A DNA stretch of 10,032 bases from Anaeroplasma sp902783745 (GTDB lineage: Bacteria; Bacillota_I; Bacilli_A; Acholeplasmatales; Anaeroplasmataceae). The notes under the pieces were generated by a model. The model made no database searches and was not told the origin of the DNA. It was given only the letters and a program-made list of their open reading frames with translations. Of the stretch, positions 5,540-10,032 are shown piece after piece. Positions within the stretch are counted from its first letter, which is position 1. Each line of letters begins with the position of its first letter. The position numbers and the translations under genes were made by a program. The DNA is taken from NCBI GenBank assembly GCA_946617655.1, contig CAMOKL010000042.1, positions 1-10,032 on the forward strand, given 5' to 3'.

Positions 5540-7615
5540 TTATTCTTGATTAAGCTCTTCTATCGCATCATCGAATGTTTCAATGTCATCTAAATCATCA
5601 CTTGAAGAATCATCATTTTCATCTGATTTTGTATTTAAATTAATCTTTATTGGCTCTAATATATTATCAAATGGATCTTCATCTTCTTCTTGTTTAGCAT
5701 CATTTGATTCTAAAGCATCTTCTTCATTTGAATCTTCATCTTCATTTGATTCTTCTTCTGAATCTTCTTCGTAATTATTACCAAATGGAGTCATTTTTCT
5801 TGCGACTAAAACATCATCCTCATCAGAATCCTCTTCTTCATCTTCAAATGAATCATCAGGAATAGAAACAGGCTTAACTTCTACTTTAACATCCTCACTT
5901 AAATCTTTAGCATAATCATATTGCTTGTTTTCAAAATCAACAGAACCAGATTTATAATTAGTATTTTCAGTTGGTTCAACTGCGTTAGGATCATCATATT
6001 TAATTGCAGTCTTAGATGCCTCTTCTTCAATTTCTTCTTCAGTTTCTCTTGTATCAAATTTATCTATATAAAGCTTTTCTTCATCAGTATCCCTTAATTT
6101 TGCTTTAACAACAAATTCTTCAATACTCTTCTTTTCAGTAAACTGGAATTTAGCTTTTTGTTCCTCACGCTTTTGTGCATTTATTTCTAAAATTGCTTGG
6201 TCTTTTTCTTCCTTTAAAGCTCTTCTTTCATCTTCAGACATAGAAATAACATCCTTTGATATATCATCTGAATCAAAGAATTTATCTAAATCACCTAATT
6301 CAGAATAAGCCTTAGCTACAGCCTTCATAGCGCTATAGCAATTTAATACCTTAGATTCCTCATCTTTAGCATTTGCCATAATTTCATCATAATGATCTTC
6401 TAAATGCTGTACTATATGCTTTTCAAGCTTACCAGCATTTGCATCACTCCATAATATAGACATTATCTTTTCATCAGAAAAAGCTTCCTTATAGCTTCTC
6501 TTACAATATAACGCTGATGCAATATCTGCAACTGCAATAACCTTATCACCAATAGTTAAATTTCTTGCAGTTAAATGTTCAGGATATCCGCTACCATCAA
6601 GCTTTTCATGATGGTGAGATGCGATATTAACAATTCTATAGCTAAAGCATTTATCTATAATTTCATGCGTATATTTAGCATGATTTTGCATCTCTTTTAG
6701 CATATCACCCTCAAGTCTACCTGGGAAACACAATACCTCAACAGGTACTCTAATCTTACCAATATCATGTATTAATCCTGCAATTCTAACCTCTTCAACC
6801 ATTGAATCAGGTAATCTTGATAGCTTAGCTAAATCAGCTCCTATTTTCGCAACAGTAACTGTATGCGCTAAAGTCTCATGATTATGGAATTCAAATGAGA
6901 ATGTCGCAAGATTAATAAATCCTTCTAAATATTCATCATCAAATTTTGCATAATTAATATAATTTGAAACCTCAGATGTATAAAGTGATTCTTTAGATGG
7001 AGATGTAATCCATTCATAAATTTGAGGTTCCTTCTTTAAAAGCTTAAATAGCTTTTTAACCTGATCAGGATAGAAATATCCTCTCTTATCATGCTTAATT
7101 AAATCTTCAATTTCAGTTAATGAATAATCTTGATAAGTATACATAATAAATTCATTTATTAAAGTCATTAATAAACCGAATCTATAATCATTTCTTGATT
7201 CCTTATTCTCTTCTTCTATATATTTAGCCTTATAAAATAATAAAGGTCTTGCTGCATCTCCAATAGGTGAGCATTCAGATAAAAACGCATAAGATGTTGC
7301 TGCCGCAAGCTTATGGTTTTCAACAGGTACTTCCATATCTCTATAGAATGTACCAATATCCTTTAACATGCATAATAAAACAAGCTTTTGTCCAATAGCT
7401 TCATTCTTAGGTATCTTTTTAATTCTTAGCTTATCATCATCAAATGTTTCTTCGTGCTCTTTAAACTCAACTCTATCAATTTTATATTCTTCGATATATC
7501 TTTTCATTACAAAGGCAGTTTTAATACCACTGTTGATGTTATTTCTATTTATTTCTTCTAGTACCTTTCTTAAATATTTAATTACAGTACCGCAATTAAA
7601 ATTATAATTTTGCAT
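5540..7615 (-). CDS. HD-GYP-type phosphodiesterase with degenerate N-terminal HD-GYP-like domain and acidic tail
   Basis: The 691-residue protein has no signal peptide or membrane segment. The central domain (about 240-415) is a complete HD-GYP module: E247xxxH251, HDIGK at 283-287, His312, HHEKLDGSGYP at 335-345 and VADIASAL at 362-369 (Asp364). The ligands expected for a trinuclear metal centre are all there, so hydrolysis of cyclic di-GMP is plausible; the usual fDAL motif reads ASAL. Residues 1-230 look like a second, dead copy: KDIGT at 85-89 replaces HDxGK, His101 aligns with His312, and the HHExxDGxGYP stretch is lost. After a charged helical segment (about 455-495), the last 190 residues are mostly Asp, Glu and Ser. 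GGAGGA lies 5 nt before the start. It has its own promoter. c-di-GMP as substrate is inference: no GGDEF cyclase is in the window, and other HD substrates remain possible. Confidence 0.85.
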   Translation of the reverse strand: MQNYNFNCGTVIKYLRKVLEEINRNNINSGIKTAFVMKRYIEEYKIDRVEFKEHEETFDDDKLRIKKIPKNEAIGQKLVLLCMLKDIGTFYRDMEVPVENHKLAAATSYAFLSECSPIGDAARPLLFYKAKYIEEENKESRNDYRFGLLMTLINEFIMYTYQDYSLTEIEDLIKHDKRGYFYPDQVKKLFKLLKKEPQIYEWITSPSKESLYTSEVSNYINYAKFDDEYLEGFINLATFSFEFHNHETLAHTVTVAKIGADLAKLSRLPDSMVEEVRIAGLIHDIGKIRVPVEVLCFPGRLEGDMLKEMQNHAKYTHEIIDKCFSYRIVNIASHHHEKLDGSGYPEHLTARNLTIGDKVIAVADIASALYCKRSYKEAFSDEKIMSILWSDANAGKLEKHIVQHLEDHYDEIMANAKDEESKVLNCYSAMKAVAKAYSELGDLDKFFDSDDISKDVISMSEDERRALKEEKDQAILEINAQKREEQKAKFQFTEKKSIEEFVVKAKLRDTDEEKLYIDKFDTRETEEEIEEEASKTAIKYDDPNAVEPTENTNYKSGSVDFENKQYDYAKDLSEDVKVEVKPVSIPDDSFEDEEEDSDEDDVLVARKMTPFGNNYEEDSEEESNEDEDSNEEDALESNDAKQEEDEDPFDNILEPIKINLNTKSDENDDSSSDDLDDIETFDDAIEELNQE
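5558..5857 (-). repeat. Low-complexity GAA/GAT-rich tract encoding the acidic tail
   Basis: The 3' end of the HD-GYP gene is a long run of GAA, GAT and TCA-type codons (TCTTCATCTTCTTCT-like on the plus strand). It encodes residues 587-686 with runs such as EDEEEDSDEDD and EEDSEEESNEDEDSNEED. It is presumably disordered and highly negative. The plus-strand open frame across it (5583-5774) is only its mirror image, a serine-rich shadow. Confidence 0.8.
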
Positions 7616-7653
7616 GTTTTTCCTCCATTTTATAGAAAAAAGTGTCTAATAAT

Positions 7654-7682
7654 ATTATATATTTTAAGTAACTTATTTTGAA
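7654..7682 (-). promoter_or_regulatory. Promoter of the HD-GYP gene
   Basis: The minus strand reads TTCAAA (7677-7682), a 17-bp spacer, and TATAAT (7654-7659). The -35 is 4 of 6 and the -10 is perfect. Transcription should begin near 7647, leaving a leader of about 30 nt with the GGAGGA site. An inverted repeat overlaps the -35. Confidence 0.6.
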
Positions 7683-7691
7683 TATCAAAAT
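7675..7691. promoter_or_regulatory. Inverted repeat over the -35 of the HD-GYP promoter, operator-like
   Basis: ATTTTGA-ATA-TCAAAAT on the plus strand is a perfect 7-bp inverted repeat with a 3-bp centre, covering the -35 hexamer and beginning 8 bp after the cls stop codon (on the minus strand). There is no U-tract, so it is a poor terminator. It could be a repressor site, but in such AT-rich DNA a chance palindrome is possible. Confidence 0.35.
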
Positions 7692-7698
7692 TATATTT

Positions 7699-9255
7699 TT
7701 AAAAGAATGGACCAAATATATTTAATACAAACGCAATAAACTTCTTATACCATTTTCTTTTCTTATAATCCTTATAAGTAAATAATGGAGAGCTATCACA
7801 TGATTTAATAAAATCATCTTCCATTTTATTTATTTCAGGATCATACATTATTAATGCACCACATTCATAATGTAAGAATAGGCTTCTATAATCCATATTT
7901 ATTGTTCCAATAAATGCGTATTTATTATCTATAATAATATTTTTCGCATGATTAAATCCATCTTTATATTCATATATTTTAACACCTGCAAGTAAAAGCT
8001 TTCTATAATTAGCCTCCCCCATCCAATAAACAATCTTTTTATCCGGAATACCAGGCATTAATATTCTAACATCAACACCTGATTTTGCCTTCATCCAAAG
8101 TAGATTAATCATTTGATCATCTATTATAAAATATGGTGTTGATATATATATTTTTTCTTGTGCATTCATAAATAAAGAAACAAATAAGTTATATGATGTA
8201 TCTACACTATTTGATGGACCATCACCAAATGGTATAATCACATTTCTTATATCATAATTAATTTCTTTATAATCTGGCTTATAATCTAGCTTTAATTCTT
8301 CTTGTGTAGATACATACCACATAGATGAAAACAAATAAACGAATGTATTTACAGCTTCACCTATGTATTTACCACAATTATCTCTCCAATAGCCAAATCT
8401 TGTTACCTTATGGATATATTCATCACTAAAATTATCTCCACCACAATATGCGATAACACCATCTATTACAGTTATTTTTCTATGGTCTCTATAATTTACT
8501 AATAAATTAATACTAAATCCTAAAGGTTCATAATTATTAATTTGGCAATTCTTAATATGTTCAAGTCTTCTTATTAATCTTCTTGATATACCAATAGAAC
8601 CAACAGTATCATAAAGGATATATATTTTTACACCTTCATTACCTTTTTTAGTTAATACATCTATTACCTTATCCATTAAATATCCACTTCTTAGGATAAA
8701 TGATTCTATTAAAATATAATGCTTAGCCTTAGACATTTCTTCTAGCATATCAATAAATTTATCTTCTATATCAGAAAAGAATACATATTTAGTATTTCTA
8801 TATACTGGTGCGTATAGATCGTCCCCTAATATATTAATAATATTTTTATCTACTTTAGAAAGATCATTTAAATCATATTCATTTGAAGTACGATATTTTT
8901 TCATTGCCTTAAATATCTTTTCTCTTTTTTTCTTAGAGTAGCTTCTTGATGTACTATTTAGGAAATAAATAATTATAAATACATATGGTATTAAAATTAT
9001 TAAGAATACCCATAATGTTTTATAATTTGTTGACATATCAAGTCTTGATACATAAAAAGAGAAAAATACGCCTAATAATTGGATTGCAAGTAAAATTAAA
9101 CCTGTAATAGAACCATATAAATATCCTTCAGCTCCAATTACAAATATAAAGAATACCGCAACTAAAGCTATATTTACTGCAAGAATTAGTATCGCAAGTA
9201 ATATGAAGAACAATCTTTTCCAAATAGGCATTCCTCTACGCTCATTTAAAGTCAT
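7699..9255 (-). CDS. cls: Cardiolipin synthase (phospholipase D family)
   Basis: The 518-residue membrane protein joins two phosphatidylglycerol molecules (or PG plus another phospholipid) to make cardiolipin. Hydrophobic segments at about 13-40, 46-69 and 80-100 precede a linker and two PLD catalytic domains. The HKD motifs are intact: HRKITVID at 258-265, followed by GGDN (272-275), and HAKNIIID at 436-443, followed by GTINMDYRS. Length is slightly above the usual 480-510 residues because of the extra N-terminal hydrophobic segment. The start has AAAGGA 7 nt upstream; Met9 is a possible later start but lacks a site. It has its own promoter directly after the asnS terminator, and no U-tailed terminator is seen before the next gene, so some read-through into the HD-GYP gene is possible. 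Some PLD-type Cls enzymes use other donors, so the exact lipid product is inferred. Confidence 0.94.
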   Translation of the reverse strand: MTLNERRGMPIWKRLFFILLAILILAVNIALVAVFFIFVIGAEGYLYGSITGLILLAIQLLGVFFSFYVSRLDMSTNYKTLWVFLIILIPYVFIIIYFLNSTSRSYSKKKREKIFKAMKKYRTSNEYDLNDLSKVDKNIINILGDDLYAPVYRNTKYVFFSDIEDKFIDMLEEMSKAKHYILIESFILRSGYLMDKVIDVLTKKGNEGVKIYILYDTVGSIGISRRLIRRLEHIKNCQINNYEPLGFSINLLVNYRDHRKITVIDGVIAYCGGDNFSDEYIHKVTRFGYWRDNCGKYIGEAVNTFVYLFSSMWYVSTQEELKLDYKPDYKEINYDIRNVIIPFGDGPSNSVDTSYNLFVSLFMNAQEKIYISTPYFIIDDQMINLLWMKAKSGVDVRILMPGIPDKKIVYWMGEANYRKLLLAGVKIYEYKDGFNHAKNIIIDNKYAFIGTINMDYRSLFLHYECGALIMYDPEINKMEDDFIKSCDSSPLFTYKDYKKRKWYKKFIAFVLNIFGPFF

Positions 9256-9293
9256 ATTCTAATCCTTTCCATAATAATAAAAACATCTAATTA

Positions 9294-9302
9294 ATTATAC
9301 CA
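9294..9302 (-). promoter_or_regulatory. Extended -10 promoter of cls
   Basis: The minus strand reads TG-G-TATAAT (TG at 9301-9302, TATAAT at 9294-9299), with an expected start near 9287 and a leader of about 30 nt. Upstream are alternating A and T runs (9305-9327) that could act as an UP-like, curved element; part of these runs is the U-tail of the asnS terminator. No standard -35 hexamer is seen. Confidence 0.65.
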
Positions 9303-9321
9303 TATTTTTTAAAAAAAATTT

Positions 9322-9347
9322 AAAAAAGAGCTATGAAAACATAGCTC
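9322..9347 (-). terminator. Rho-independent terminator of asnS
   Basis: A perfect 8-bp minus-strand stem GAGCTATG/CATAGCTC has a TTTT loop and is followed directly by TTTTTTAAATTTTTTTT. It lies 12 nt after the asnS stop codon. This is the clearest terminator in the window. Confidence 0.92.
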
Positions 9348-9359
9348 AATTAAAATATT

Positions 9360-10032
9360 TTAGTATTCACAATTCTTTGGTGTTCTTGGGAATGGAATTA
9401 CATCACGGATGTTTTCAACACCTGTTAAGTACATAATTAATCTTTCAAATCCTAAACCGAATCCTGAATGGATATTTCCACCATAGCGTCTAGTATCTAA
9501 ATACCAAGCTACAGTATCCCTATCAATATTGAATTCTTTCATCTTCTTTTCTAGTACTTCTAAGTTTTCTTCTCTTTGAGATCCACCCATTAATTCTCCT
9601 GAACCAGGTACTAATAAGTCTACTGCCGCAACAGTCTTTCCATCTGGATTATCCTTCATATACCAAGCCTTAATATCTCTTGGCCAGTCTGTTACAAAGA
9701 CAGGACCAAATTTAGAAGTTAAGAAGATTTCATGTTCATGCTGAATATCATCATTGTATGATGGCATAAATTCCCACTTCTTACCTGAATTTAATAATAG
9801 ATCAACTGCGTCATGATGAGTAATTCTTTTGAAATCAGATGTAATAAGGTTAGTTAATCTATCCTTTAACCCCTTTTCTATGAATTGATCACAGAAATTA
9901 ATTTCATCAGGGCACTTTTCTAATACATATTTAATAACATATTTAACTAATTCTTCTTCAGTATCCATTAAACCATTTAAATCACAGAATGCCATTTCTG
10001 GTTCAATCATCCAGAATTCATTTGCGTGAGTC
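9360..10032 (-). CDS. asnS: Asparaginyl-tRNA synthetase, C-terminal part (5' end outside window)
   Basis: This is the end of a class II aminoacyl-tRNA synthetase that charges tRNA-Asn. The frame stays open to the right edge (THANEFW before MIEPEMAF), so the ATG at 10010 is an internal methionine, not the start. About 223 residues are present of the 430-470 expected. The visible part holds the catalytic-core end: EFWMIEPEMAFCDL, DLLVPGSGELMGGSQRE, RRYGGNIHSGFGLGFERL (class II motif 3) and the typical AsnRS ending IPFPRTPKNCEY. GSGELMGGSQRE and the PFPRTP ending favour AsnRS over AspRS or LysRS. Its presence implies direct Asn-tRNA formation; nothing here tells whether glutamine is charged directly or through GatCAB. 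The gene ends in TAA and is followed by a strong terminator. Confidence 0.95.
   Translation of the reverse strand, partial: THANEFWMIEPEMAFCDLNGLMDTEEELVKYVIKYVLEKCPDEINFCDQFIEKGLKDRLTNLITSDFKRITHHDAVDLLLNSGKKWEFMPSYNDDIQHEHEIFLTSKFGPVFVTDWPRDIKAWYMKDNPDGKTVAAVDLLVPGSGELMGGSQREENLEVLEKKMKEFNIDRDTVAWYLDTRRYGGNIHSGFGLGFERLIMYLTGVENIRDVIPFPRTPKNCEY

Noticed and set aside
5583..5774. Serine-rich plus-strand open frame
   Set aside because: It is the complement of the GAA/GAT-rich acidic tail of the HD-GYP gene and has no ribosome binding site or family features.
7368..7607. Plus-strand hydrophobic open frame opposite the HD-GYP start
   Set aside because: It is antisense to a real coding region. 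Its Leu/Ser/Phe-rich content is what AT-rich Lys/Glu codons give on the opposite strand.
9305..9327. A/T homopolymer runs upstream of cls as a phase-variable switch
   Set aside because: The runs are 6-8 bases, are partly explained by the asnS terminator tail, and there is no good -35 whose spacing they would change.
9360..10010. ATG at 10010 as the start of a small separate gene
   Set aside because: The frame continues to the window edge with EFW before MIEPEMAF, the conserved AsnRS core, so the methionine is internal to asnS.
221..10032. Mycoplasma-type code with TGA as tryptophan
   Set aside because: All genes are full length under the standard code and tryptophans are TGG. Absence of TGA stops among eight genes is expected from the high AT content.

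Overview
The window comes from a strongly AT-rich, low-GC Gram-positive-type genome, most likely a member of the Firmicutes/Bacilli (an Erysipelotrichia-like or RF39-like gut lineage would fit, but this is inference). The reasons are AT-rich codon use, strong GGAGG-type ribosome binding sites, TATAAT promoters (often with an extended -10 TGn), U-tailed hairpin terminators, and a Firmicutes-like prs-pth pair. All eight genes end in TAA or TAG. No gene needs TGA as tryptophan, so the standard bacterial code applies rather than the Mycoplasma code.

Every gene lies on the minus strand, so transcription runs from right to left. In that order: (1) the 3' two-fifths or so of asnS (asparaginyl-tRNA synthetase), cut by the window edge and closed by a textbook terminator; (2) a full-length cardiolipin synthase with its own extended -10 promoter; (3) a 691-residue cytoplasmic HD-GYP protein with a degenerate second HD-GYP-like domain at the N-terminus and a long acidic tail; (4) a prs-pth operon (PRPP synthetase, peptidyl-tRNA hydrolase) with its own promoter, a leader hairpin and a terminator; (5) a monocistronic calcium/sodium antiporter; (6) a pair made of a membrane-anchored, cysteine-rich ComEC-like metallo-beta-lactamase protein and an NrnA-like DHH/DHHA1 phosphoesterase, which share a stop codon/ribosome binding site; (7) a tRNA-Gln(UUG) gene with its own promoter and leader hairpin.

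Most of this is housekeeping: translation (asnS, pth, tRNA-Gln), nucleotide precursor supply (prs), membrane lipid synthesis (cls) and ion balance (exchanger). The less ordinary elements are the HD-GYP protein, the secreted-side ComEC-like protein coupled to NrnA, and the tRNA-Gln, which carries C55 instead of the near-universal U55 and an A1:U72 pair. HD-GYP and NrnA could act one after the other in cyclic dinucleotide breakdown, but no cyclase is visible here.

I found no mobile element, CRISPR array, prophage, defence island or toxin-antitoxin pair. No intergenic gap reaches 300 bases. I do not see an obviously new multi-gene system; the findings are specific oddities within otherwise recognisable genes.
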